A stretch of DNA of 5,384 bases from Nitrospirota bacterium (GCA_003232715.1 QIJG01000218.1:1-5384), one strand, 5' to 3'. Positions 1 through 5,303 are shown, counted from the first letter of the stretch. Translations and numbers: made by a program. The notes: generated from the letters alone by a model not told the origin.

Positions 1-1170
1 CCTGTCTTCAAGCCTCTGCCTGCCTGCCCCAAGGAGCATGGAGGCAGTGCCCACCTTCCCGGCATCCACCCTTTGTATGTATCCACCTGAACCAGCCTGA
101 ACCGGCTTTATGTGAGCAGCACCAGGCAATAATCCAGGGTTTGCAACTATCTCGGAATTGCCCCCCTGGCGCTCTACAAATTCCATAAAGCTTTCAAGGG
201 CCTTACCTGAGCCAATCAACTCTTCAAGCTCCACACGTTTCTCCGAAAGTGCTCCTTCATCTATAGCCGTAATCCGCGGAACCACTGTCCTGGGATTGTC
301 AACGGCCTTTTCCACCCAGTCGGCGAGATAAAGCATCCACGCGCCGAGTGTTAGCGTCACTTCAAGGAGGTCCCCATCCGCCCGGCCTTTCAGTGCATTT
401 ATACACTCCTTGATTTCAAGTGAATTACCCACGGTCCTGCCCAGGGGCTCATCCATGTCTGTAATTACTGCTACTGTTCTGACCCCAAAAGAGTTGCCTG
501 TATTGGTCAGGGTGGCGGATAGTGCCTCAGCATCTTCCATGGTCTTCATGAAGGACCCGGAACCAACCTTTACATCAAGCACCAGCCCATTAAGGCCCTC
601 CGCCAGTTTTTTCGACATAATACTTGATGCAATAAATGGGATGCTCTCTACAGTCGCCGTAACATCCCTCAATGCATAAAGCTTTTTATCTGCCGGGGCG
701 ATATCTTCTGTCTGCCCCATCATTGCAACTCCTGTTTCCCAGAGTATATTTCTGAAATCAGCAATCCTCATCTCCGTCCTGAACCCCGGGATGGATTCAA
801 GTTTATCGAGTGTGCCCCCCGTGTAACCAAGGCCCCTGCCGCATATCATGGGCACGCTAAGACCTGCAGCCGCAACAAGGGGTGCAAGGATGATGCTTAT
901 CTTGTCACCGACCCCACCCGTTGAGTGTTTATCTATCCTGGGGTCATCCATCTCGGTAAGGTCGAGTATCTGTCCTGTACGGAGCATTACATCCGTAAGT
1001 AATATGATCTCTTCATCATTAAGCCCCCTGAGGAATGAGGCCATTAAAAACGCCGATACCTGGTAATCGGGTATTTCCTCACAGAGGTATCCCTTTATGA
1101 GGAACTGAAACTCCTCTTTGTTCAGGCATCCCCCGTCCCGCTTCTTTTTTATAATGTCATATGCACGCAT
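1..1170 (-). CDS. deoA: Thymidine / pyrimidine-nucleoside phosphorylase (3' end cut off by window edge)
   Basis: Cytoplasmic salvage enzyme that splits thymidine (or uridine and deoxyuridine) with phosphate into the free base and (deoxy)ribose 1-phosphate. The minus frame is open without interruption from ATG 1170-1168 to base 1, giving 390 residues. About 45-60 C-terminal residues are missing, since relatives are 430-440 long. Seen: the phosphate-site motif KHSTGGVGDK at residues 81-90, the family signature CGRGLGYTGGTLDKLE at 110-125, R168, S183 and K187 at the E. coli substrate-binding positions, and KVGSGSFMK at 201-209. The small helical domain is roughly residues 1-65, the catalytic domain about 70-330, and the C-terminal domain begins near 345. 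The MRAYDIIKKKRDGG start is typical and an in-frame TGA lies just upstream, so the start is secure although no clear Shine-Dalgarno is visible. Odd: the first signature residue is Cys110 instead of the usual Ser (E. coli S113). Whether the enzyme is strictly thymidine-specific or a broader pyrimidine enzyme cannot be told from sequence alone. Confidence 0.95.
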   Translation of the reverse strand, partial: MRAYDIIKKKRDGGCLNKEEFQFLIKGYLCEEIPDYQVSAFLMASFLRGLNDEEIILLTDVMLRTGQILDLTEMDDPRIDKHSTGGVGDKISIILAPLVAAAGLSVPMICGRGLGYTGGTLDKLESIPGFRTEMRIADFRNILWETGVAMMGQTEDIAPADKKLYALRDVTATVESIPFIASSIMSKKLAEGLNGLVLDVKVGSGSFMKTMEDAEALSATLTNTGNSFGVRTVAVITDMDEPLGRTVGNSLEIKECINALKGRADGDLLEVTLTLGAWMLYLADWVEKAVDNPRTVVPRITAIDEGALSEKRVELEELIGSGKALESFMEFVERQGGNSEIVANPGLLPGAAHIKPVQAGSGGYIQRVDAGKVGTASMLLGAGRQRLEDR

Positions 1171-1171
1171 G

Positions 1172-1187
1172 GTTAATATGTTAACAT
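1172..1187. promoter_or_regulatory. TTAA-containing palindrome between divergent genes (possible operator or enhancer site)
   Basis: ATGTTAACAT at 1178-1187 is a perfect 10-bp palindrome. It overlaps a second inverted repeat, GTTAA-N4-TTAAC, at 1172-1185. It lies immediately before the phosphorylase start codon and about 75-90 bp upstream of the sigma-54-like element at 1262. It could therefore be an operator for the phosphorylase or an upstream site for a sigma-54 activator. It is short and AT-rich, so chance is a real alternative. Confidence 0.25.
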
Positions 1188-1261
1188 ACGGGGTTCAAAG
1201 AGTGCATGTTTTTGGCCTCTTGGATTAATCAAGCCGGGATTGCACTGAAATTACAAAACTA

Positions 1262-1277
1262 TGGCATAAAAATTGCT
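1262..1277 (+). promoter_or_regulatory. Sigma-54 (RpoN) type promoter, -24/-12
   Basis: The sequence reads TGGCA-N6-TTGCT. The invariant GG (1263-1264) and GC (1275-1276) are separated by exactly 10 bases, as in the consensus TGGCACG-N4-TTGCW. Only the less conserved CG after TGGCA differs (TA here). The predicted transcript start is near 1288, leaving a leader of about 42 bases before the ATG at 1330. No second strong promoter is evident for that gene. A sigma-54 promoter would imply control by an AAA+ enhancer-binding activator, whose gene is not in this window. Confidence 0.6.
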
Positions 1278-1329
1278 GCTAAATTTTTTATTCTAACAGC
1301 CGATAAAATAATCAAGGAGTGTGTTTATT

Positions 1330-1470
1330 ATGGTCTTACATGAGGCAAAAGAGGTTGTAGGAATCCTGATGGAGAGTAATGTTTACTTTGAACTCAGTCT
1401 CAGGGAGAGACTCAGCCTCATCAAACACATACTCAGCACATCCCAAACTGAAACCCAAAGGCATGCCTGA
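1330..1470 (+). CDS. Small protein of 46 residues, unknown function
   Basis: Not recognised as a named family. The ORF begins at ATG 1330 with AAGGAG at 1314-1319, a strong Shine-Dalgarno spaced 10 bases from the start, and ends at TGA 1468-1470. A sigma-54-type promoter lies about 55-70 bases upstream of the start. The protein begins MVLHEAKEVVGILMES and contains FELSLRERLSLIKHIL near residues 20-35. It looks mostly helical and charged-amphipathic, with no signal peptide, membrane segment or Cys pair, so a small cytosolic helical-hairpin protein is likely. Its stop lies only three bases from the proposed stop of the convergent selenoprotein gene (1474). Ribosome binding site, promoter and neat convergence argue that it is real; function cannot be assigned. 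It could be a short regulator or adaptor, but that is a guess. Confidence 0.7.
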   Translation: MVLHEAKEVVGILMESNVYFELSLRERLSLIKHILSTSQTETQRHA

Positions 1471-1473
1471 ATC

Positions 1474-1938
1474 CTACATCCCGAATTCCCTGTCTATTGT
1501 AGCCTTGACATCCTCGATTTTCTTACCTTCCTTGTAAACCTGGGATGCCCTCAAGGCCTCCTTCTGACAGAGCAGTCAACCTGCCGCGTGATTTCCAGTA
1601 AAGCAGCTCAGGAGGCTCTTGTGATAAAATGGCGGCTCACTGCAGTAGCAGTAGCAGTAGACCTGGTCCAAAACCTTCGGATTTTCCTGGGCTGCTGCAT
1701 AGGCTGCACGGGTCAGACCTGTAAACATTGAAGGGTCTATGACAGGACGTGTCTCTCCCCCTTTGACATGAAAAGATTTTCCGTTGTTTTTTTGCGAGTT
1801 GGTAAAAGGGATTTTGCCGGAGACAGCAAGTACAAGTATGAGCCCTGCAAGGGCAAAGACAATCCACATAACAGGGGCTTTGCTTTTCCTGGCTGAAACC
1901 TTTTGCTTCCTGTTTCTCTGTTTGCCCTTTTTGGACAT
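1474..1938 (-). CDS. Putative selenoprotein: membrane-anchored PCYCGC-like protein with in-frame TGA (UxxC)
   Basis: Read conventionally, the minus ORF from ATG 1936-1938 stops at TGA 1576-1578 after 120 residues. The same frame then continues LLCQKEALRASQVYKEGKK and on to TAG at 1474-1476, giving 154 residues with the TGA as residue 121. From memory of the PCYCGC-motif family (Pfam PF13798-like), the region after CxCxC carries a conserved HxxxCxxC followed by a helix of the type EAL..Y..GK....I...ID..Y. The downstream 33 codons match that ending, and TGA replaces the first Cys, giving U121-L-L-C124. Seen: a basic N-terminus (1-20), one membrane segment at about 22-40, then an extracytoplasmic part with C95, C97, C99, H106, C112, H117 and C124. 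Role is unknown; thiol/selenol redox or metal binding is inferred. The start is preceded by AGGGGGG very close to the ATG. Alternatives are a nonsense mutation or sequencing error at a Cys codon. Confidence 0.75.
1543..1561 (-). promoter_or_regulatory. Candidate bacterial SECIS hairpin
   Basis: In the minus-strand mRNA, GGAGGCC-UUGAG-GGCAUCC begins 15 bases after the UGA. It folds into three outer pairs, one G-A mismatch and three inner G-C pairs. A U-G wobble can close the apex, leaving loop UGA with G in its second position. The apex lies about 21 bases from the UGA, similar to the spacing in fdhF-type bacterial SECIS elements. The stem is short and sits in coding sequence, so folding alone does not prove function. 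Confidence 0.45.
1576..1578 (-). other. In-frame TGA, candidate selenocysteine codon (residue 121)
   Basis: The codon follows HAAG and precedes LLC, so recoding gives a UxxC motif where family members have CxxC. TGA ends the outer-membrane protein gene (2157-2159, right after its terminal Phe) and the 46-residue gene (1468-1470). TGA is therefore still a stop in this genome and is not generally reassigned to Trp or Gly, so only local recoding would explain the reading frame. Confidence 0.7.
1643..1660 (-). repeat. Three tandem hexamers encoding the Tyr-Cys repeats
   Basis: CAGTAG occurs three times in a row on the plus strand. Read on minus it supplies the alternating TAC and TGC codons of the YCYCYC stretch (residues about 94-99). 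The family motif as I know it is PCYCGC, so hexamer slippage could have created the extra Tyr-Cys unit. Confidence 0.7.
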
Positions 1939-2043
1939 ACCCCCCTAACTAATCCCCTCTTCTTTTACTCCTGATATAGTTTGATCAACCCTTACCTAAA
2001 AATATTTACACAAAAAGATGAAGAAAATATGAAAATTGCCCGG

Positions 2044-2080
2044 AAGGGATTGCCGGCTTGCAACCGGCAGTTAGAGCCCT
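2044..2080. other. GC-rich hairpin in the leader region of the selenoprotein gene
   Basis: TGCCGG (2051-2056) and CCGGCA (2064-2069) form a perfect 6-bp stem around CTTGCAA. AGGG and CCCT on either side (near 2045-2048 and 2077-2080) could make an outer helix. On the minus strand it lies about 100 bases upstream of the selenoprotein start, so it could be a leader structure. No riboswitch or tRNA signature was recognised, and there is no T-tract for a terminator. Confidence 0.3.
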
Positions 2081-2100
2081 CAGACCTCTTACAACAAAGA

Positions 2101-2136
2101 AACAGACTTCCCGGATATTCCGGAGGGTCTGTTTTT
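2101..2136. terminator. Bidirectional rho-independent terminator behind the outer-membrane protein gene
   Basis: AACAGAC (2101-2107) pairs with GTCTGTT (2127-2133), and CCGGA pairs with TCCGG around a TAT loop. Two U-G wobbles and one mismatch lie between them, giving a stem of about 15 bp. On plus it is followed by TTTTTT. On minus, the direction of the outer-membrane gene ending at 2157, it is preceded by an A-run and followed by TTTCTTTGTT. The position 21 bases after that gene's stop makes it its terminator; use in the plus direction is also possible. Confidence 0.75.
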
Positions 2137-2156
2137 TGCCTGAAGGATCACTGCAA

Positions 2157-2930
2157 TCAGAAGCTTACACCGGCCTCTATGAATGGTCCTTTAAATTCCA
2201 TAGATGCCTTTACGTCATTATGGTCTATCTTGATCTTTTCATATCTGTATCCGCCGGCAATAAAGACAGGGCCTACGGGTTTCACCTTCATCCTGGCTAT
2301 AAGGTCATAATAGCTGTTTGAACCGTATGCAATTCCCCTTATCTCCGCCTCAAGGCTGAACAAATCAACAGGCTTTAGCTGAACTCCGGCATAGATCATG
2401 GGGATCGGAAGGGTATAGTTTACAGATTCCGACTGGGCTCCCTGGCTAATCTTTGCTTCAAAGTCAATAATTCTTAGATTTAAGCCCAATTCCACATTGA
2501 GACTGCCGGCAGTGGCAGTGTTAAGAAAGGGCAGGGCATAATAAACCGCAATGTCATATTGGTCCGCCTTCAGCACTGAATTAAACGGAATCTTTGCATC
2601 AAACTTTTTATCACCGAATGTAATCTTGAAATCCTTGATCCCCTGACCTTCAAACTTCATCGGGGTTGCCATAAAGTAGATATTTGGAAGAAAGAGGGGC
2701 AGGTCAGCCTTTACCCGGATGTAGGGTCTGGCCTTGCTGTCAAAGTTGAGGTCTTCCTTAAGATTAAGGTCGGTTCCCTTACCCAGGGTACTGTACTGCA
2801 GATCACCTGATGGGGCCTGATTCCAGTATCCTGCTGCTGCCTCAAGACCAAGTGCATAGGTTCTGACCGGTGAGATAAACAAGACCGTAAAGACTACCAG
2901 TAAGGGGATTAAAAAACCAATTTTTTTCAC
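2157..2930 (-). CDS. TIGR04219-like outer-membrane beta-barrel protein
   Basis: A 257-residue exported protein of unknown substrate. The start is GTG 2930-2928, chosen because AAAGGAGG (2937-2944) lies 6 bases upstream. The signal peptide is clear: MKK, a hydrophobic core at about 4-20, and a cleavage site after T-Y-A at residue 26. The mature part begins LGLEAAAGYWNQAPSGDLQY, then alternates polar and hydrophobic residues in strands typical of a barrel. It ends GPFIEAGVSF, the terminal Phe being the usual recognition signal for BAM-assisted outer-membrane insertion. The N-terminal G-YW-P-SGD pattern, the PLFLPN segment and the Gly-Pro-Phe ending resemble family TIGR04219 from memory. Relatives are about this size, so the gene looks complete. 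It is a single-gene unit, diverging from the aconitase gene and ending at a strong terminator. Transport or structural roles cannot be assigned. Confidence 0.85.
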   Translation of the reverse strand: MKKIGFLIPLLVVFTVLFISPVRTYALGLEAAAGYWNQAPSGDLQYSTLGKGTDLNLKEDLNFDSKARPYIRVKADLPLFLPNIYFMATPMKFEGQGIKDFKITFGDKKFDAKIPFNSVLKADQYDIAVYYALPFLNTATAGSLNVELGLNLRIIDFEAKISQGAQSESVNYTLPIPMIYAGVQLKPVDLFSLEAEIRGIAYGSNSYYDLIARMKVKPVGPVFIAGGYRYEKIKIDHNDVKASMEFKGPFIEAGVSF

Positions 2931-2936
2931 TTAAAA

Positions 2937-2944
2937 CCTCCTTT
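2937..2944 (-). promoter_or_regulatory. Shine-Dalgarno deciding the GTG start of the outer-membrane protein
   Basis: On minus this reads AAAGGAGG, followed by TTTTAA and then GTG. The match to the anti-Shine-Dalgarno is near-perfect with 6-base spacing, which fixes the non-ATG start. The next residues, KKIGFLIP, give a normal signal-peptide N-terminus. Confidence 0.8.
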
Positions 2945-3099
2945 GAATTTTAAAATATCTTTTAGAAACTATCGGTATATTTTAGACCGGCACATGGTCA
3001 TAATATGCATTTAAGTGTTAAAATAAATCGGCCTGTCACAAAACTTAAGCTGAGTATAGCATTTTTAACTGATTTAGACAATAAAAAATTCTTTTTTAT

Positions 3100-3105
3100 G
3101 GAGGA
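3100..3105 (+). promoter_or_regulatory. Shine-Dalgarno supporting a GTG start for aconitase
   Basis: GGAGGA ends 4 bases before GTG 3110-3112 (5 bases from the GGAGG core). The ATG at 3098 overlaps this site and has no ribosome binding site of its own, only an A/T-rich run upstream. The GTG start gives the N-terminus (M)GGNIVRKIFKSHL, which fits the family. Confidence 0.6.
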
Positions 3106-3109
3106 AGAT

Positions 3110-5053
3110 GTGGGGGGGAATATTGTACGGAAGATATTTAAATCTCACCTTGTAAAGGGTACCCTTAAAAAGGGTGAACCTGTCTCCCTGAAAGTGGATG
3201 AGGTCTATACGCAGGATGCCACAGGCACCATGGCCTGGCTCCAGTTTGAGGCCATGGGGCTTGAAAGGATAAAGGGCCCCCTTGCGGTAAGCTATGTTGA
3301 CCATAATATGCTCCAGTCCAATCACATGAATCCGGACGACCACCTTTTTCTGCAGACCGCAGCAGCAAGATTCGGGGCCTGGTTTTCAAAGCCGGGCAAC
3401 GGCATATGTCATCAGGTAAATCTTGAGAGGTTTGTAAGGCCGGGCTGGATTGCCCTTGGAACCGACAGCCATACACCGACAAACGGCGGTATGGGGATGA
3501 TAGCCATCGGGGTTGGCGGGCTTGATGCCGCCACGGTCATGGCGGGGATGCCCTTTGAGATAAAGATGCCGGAGGTGGTACTTGTCAGGCTTACAGGCAG
3601 GCTAAGAAGACCCTGGGCTACGGCCATGGAAGTCATCCTTGAACTCCTGAGGCGGCTTACAGTCAAGGGCGGTGTGGGAAAGATTTTTGAGTATGGCGGC
3701 CCGGGGGTCGCTGACCTCAATGTCACAGAAAGGGCAACCATTACAAACATGGGCGCAGAGCTTGGCGCTACCACATCAGTCTTTCCGGCTGATGAAAGAA
3801 CAGCACACTTCCTCAGGGCACAGGGCAGGGGTGAAGACTGGTCGGAACTCAGGGCTGACGAAGGCGCCGGATATGACGGGGTTGTCGAGATCGATCTGAG
3901 CAGCCTTGAGCCACTGATCGCCCAACCACATAGTCCGGACAATGTTGTCCGCATCAGGGATATCCCGGGCAGGAAGGTACACCAGGTATGTATCGGCAGC
4001 TGTACAAATTCCTCCTATCAGGCGATGCGGGCGGTTGCCTCGATCCTGAGAGGGAAAAGGGTTGCAGAGCATGTAAGCCTTCATATAAATCCCGGGTCAA
4101 AACAGGTCTATGAGATGATTGCAAGGGATGGCTCCCTGTCGGATATGATAGCAGCCGGGGCAAGAATGCTTGAGGCCTCATGCGGTCCCTGTATCGGTAT
4201 GGGAGGGTCTCCCGGCACGGGACATGTCTCCGTAAGGTCTTACAACAGGAATTTCAGGGGCCGCTGCGGCAACAAGGATGCCTTTGTCTTCCTTGCCAAT
4301 CCCCTCGCCTGTGCGGTGATGGCACTAAAGGGGGAGATAGTAGATCCGGCGGAGACAGGCCTTGTGGTGGATGAGTTTAACGAACCCGAGGCCGCCCTTA
4401 TTAATGACAATATGCTCCTTGCACCATTGGATGACGGCTCCGGAGTTGAAATAATAAAGGGACCGAATATAAAAGAGGTACCCCTTAAAGAACCTGTTAA
4501 GGATGAGATACGGGCTGAGGTACTCATAAAGCTTGGAGACAATGTTACAACGGATGATATAATGCCTGCAGGTTCCCGGATACTGCCGTTCAGGTCAAAT
4601 ATCCCGGCAATCTCGGAGTATGTCTTCTATAATATTGATTCAAGCTTTGCGGAAAGGGCCAAAAAGGCAAAAGAGCACGGTGGCGGGATAATCACAGGCG
4701 GCGAAAACTATGGACAGGGCTCCTCAAGGGAGCATGCCGCCATTGCCCCGATGTATTTCGGCATCCATGCAGTGATTGCAAAGTCTTTTGCAAGGATTCA
4801 CAGGACAAACCTGATAAACTTCGGTATACTTCCCCTGATATTCACCAACCCCGGGGATATGGATACAACAGACGAGGGGGATGTGTTAAGCATTCCCGGT
4901 CTCGGGGACTCCCTTATCACAAACCAGGAATACAGGGTGAATAACATTACAAAGGGTCTGGATTTTACTGTCTTCACTGACCTGAGTGAGCGTGAGCGTG
5001 ACCTCCTGCTTTCCGGAGGACTGCTGTCTTTTGTGAAAAAACAGCTCTCGTAA
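3110..5053 (+). CDS. acnA: Aconitate hydratase, Aquifex-type [4Fe-4S] enzyme
   Basis: Interconverts citrate and isocitrate through cis-aconitate in the TCA cycle; cytoplasmic. From GTG 3110 the protein has 647 residues, matching the short monomeric aconitases I know as the Aquifex type (about 640-660) rather than the roughly 890-residue AcnA/IRP form. Residues below use the GTG start. TQDATGTMA lies near 34-42 and TDSHTPTNGG at 118-127. The cluster ligands are C298 in CIGSCTNSS, and C358 and C361 in SCGPCIG. NFRGRCG lies near 381-387, and the swivelling C-terminal domain carries QGSSREHAA at 536-544 with the catalytic Ser. No key residue is missing. An in-frame extension to ATG 3098 or 3005 is possible, but the added N-terminus is A/T-rich and unlike the family. 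The gene stands alone, diverges from the outer-membrane gene, and is followed by a nested inverted repeat and no ordinary terminator. Confidence 0.93.
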   Translation: MGGNIVRKIFKSHLVKGTLKKGEPVSLKVDEVYTQDATGTMAWLQFEAMGLERIKGPLAVSYVDHNMLQSNHMNPDDHLFLQTAAARFGAWFSKPGNGICHQVNLERFVRPGWIALGTDSHTPTNGGMGMIAIGVGGLDAATVMAGMPFEIKMPEVVLVRLTGRLRRPWATAMEVILELLRRLTVKGGVGKIFEYGGPGVADLNVTERATITNMGAELGATTSVFPADERTAHFLRAQGRGEDWSELRADEGAGYDGVVEIDLSSLEPLIAQPHSPDNVVRIRDIPGRKVHQVCIGSCTNSSYQAMRAVASILRGKRVAEHVSLHINPGSKQVYEMIARDGSLSDMIAAGARMLEASCGPCIGMGGSPGTGHVSVRSYNRNFRGRCGNKDAFVFLANPLACAVMALKGEIVDPAETGLVVDEFNEPEAALINDNMLLAPLDDGSGVEIIKGPNIKEVPLKEPVKDEIRAEVLIKLGDNVTTDDIMPAGSRILPFRSNIPAISEYVFYNIDSSFAERAKKAKEHGGGIITGGENYGQGSSREHAAIAPMYFGIHAVIAKSFARIHRTNLINFGILPLIFTNPGDMDTTDEGDVLSIPGLGDSLITNQEYRVNNITKGLDFTVFTDLSERERDLLLSGGLLSFVKKQLS

Positions 5054-5120
5054 CAAAACATACCGAATCCAGTAATAAAAGGTTGTTGGAAGCGATATGA
5101 CAGACTCTAAACTCATTCTC

Positions 5121-5141
5121 GTCCCGGCATCCGACCGGGAC
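5121..5141. repeat. Inner hairpin A of the nested element
   Basis: GTCCCGG and CCGGGAC form a perfect 7-bp GC-rich stem around CATCCGA. An outer CTCG (5118-5121) can alternatively pair with CGAG (5144-5147) if CTC bulges, so the stem may be longer. Confidence 0.8.
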
Positions 5142-5148
5142 TCCGAGG

Positions 5149-5197
5149 TAATTATCACTTTTGTCTCACCATCCAGGTGAGACAAAAGTGATAATTA
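5149..5197. repeat. Inner hairpin B of the nested element: 22-bp perfect stem
   Basis: The left arm 5149-5170 (ending TTTTGTCTCACC) and right arm 5176-5197 (beginning GGTGAGACAAAA) are exact reverse complements around loop ATCCA. It could be two terminal repeats of an insertion element abutting across 5 bases, or simply the main hairpin of an RNA. There is no T-run after it on plus (AAAA follows), so it is not a normal terminator in that direction. Confidence 0.85.
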
Positions 5198-5234
5198 AAA
5201 CCGTTCAGAGTCTGTCATATCGCTTCCTTTCCAT

Positions 5235-5281
5235 GATTAAGGCTTTTTATAGCTGGGTCCGGGTGTATATAAACCTTGATT
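5235..5281. repeat. Second, weaker hairpin after the nested element
   Basis: GATTAAGG (5235-5242) pairs with CCTTGATT (5274-5281) using two G-T wobbles, and TTTATA (5246-5251) pairs with TATAAA (5268-5273). The hairpin has a CTT bulge and a 16-base G-rich loop. GATTAAGG also recurs directly at 5278-5285. It is AT-rich and imperfect, and no function was recognised. Confidence 0.35.
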
Positions 5282-5303
5282 AAGGAAAGTATGAGGAGAG
5301 TAA

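Larger units (their letters stand above)
5088..5227. repeat. 140-bp nested inverted-repeat element (MITE-like or structured RNA)
   Basis: The ends are perfect 21-bp inverted repeats, at 5088-5108 (beginning GGAAGCGATATG) and 5207-5227. Inside lie two separate hairpins: 5121-5141 (7-bp stem, 7-base loop) and 5149-5197 (22-bp perfect stem, 5-base loop). As single strand the whole folds into a three-way junction with a long closing helix. No ORF fits inside. Flanking direct repeats are not convincing (only TT on both sides). It lies 35 bases after the aconitase stop, so it is probably part of that transcript's 3' region. Candidates are a miniature transposable element, a non-coding RNA, or a structural 3' end that protects or ends the message. 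Confidence 0.85.

Noticed and set aside
410..1066. Plus-strand ORFs of 89 and 72 codons
   Set aside because: They lie antisense within the conserved phosphorylase gene, have low-complexity Ser/Pro/Thr composition and no convincing ribosome binding site.
1576..1578. TGA as a globally reassigned codon (Trp or Gly)
   Set aside because: The outer-membrane protein ends with TGA right after its canonical terminal Phe, and the 46-residue gene also ends with TGA; no other gene here needs TGA read as sense.
2041..2100. tRNA or riboswitch in the intergenic region
   Set aside because: No T-loop, anticodon arm or acceptor stem, and none of the riboswitch cores known to me are present.
1981..2321. Plus-strand ORFs of 109 and 87 codons
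   Set aside because: They cross the terminator hairpin and run antisense into the outer-membrane protein gene; their sequences resemble no domain.
2973..2989. CGGT-N9-ACCG inverted repeat between the outer-membrane and aconitase genes as operator
   Set aside because: Only 4 bp per arm in AT-rich sequence; too weak to support without comparison.
3033..3060. Sigma-70 promoter for aconitase (CTGTCA, 16 bases, TATAGC)
   Set aside because: Only four of six matches in each box; many such pairs occur in this AT-rich region, so it is not listed as a feature.
3412..3954. Minus-strand 180-codon ORF
   Set aside because: It is a shadow of the aconitase gene, which has intact conserved motifs in the same stretch; composition is Ser/Pro-rich as expected of an antisense frame.
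4886..5185. Minus-strand 99-codon ORF
   Set aside because: It begins inside hairpin B, passes through hairpin A and continues antisense in the aconitase C-terminus; no family resemblance.
5088..5227. Integron attC site
   Set aside because: The ends lack the RYYYAAC and GTTRRRY core sites, and the arms are perfectly paired without the usual extrahelical bases.
5088..5227. CRISPR array
   Set aside because: There are inverted, not regularly spaced direct, repeats and no spacer pattern.
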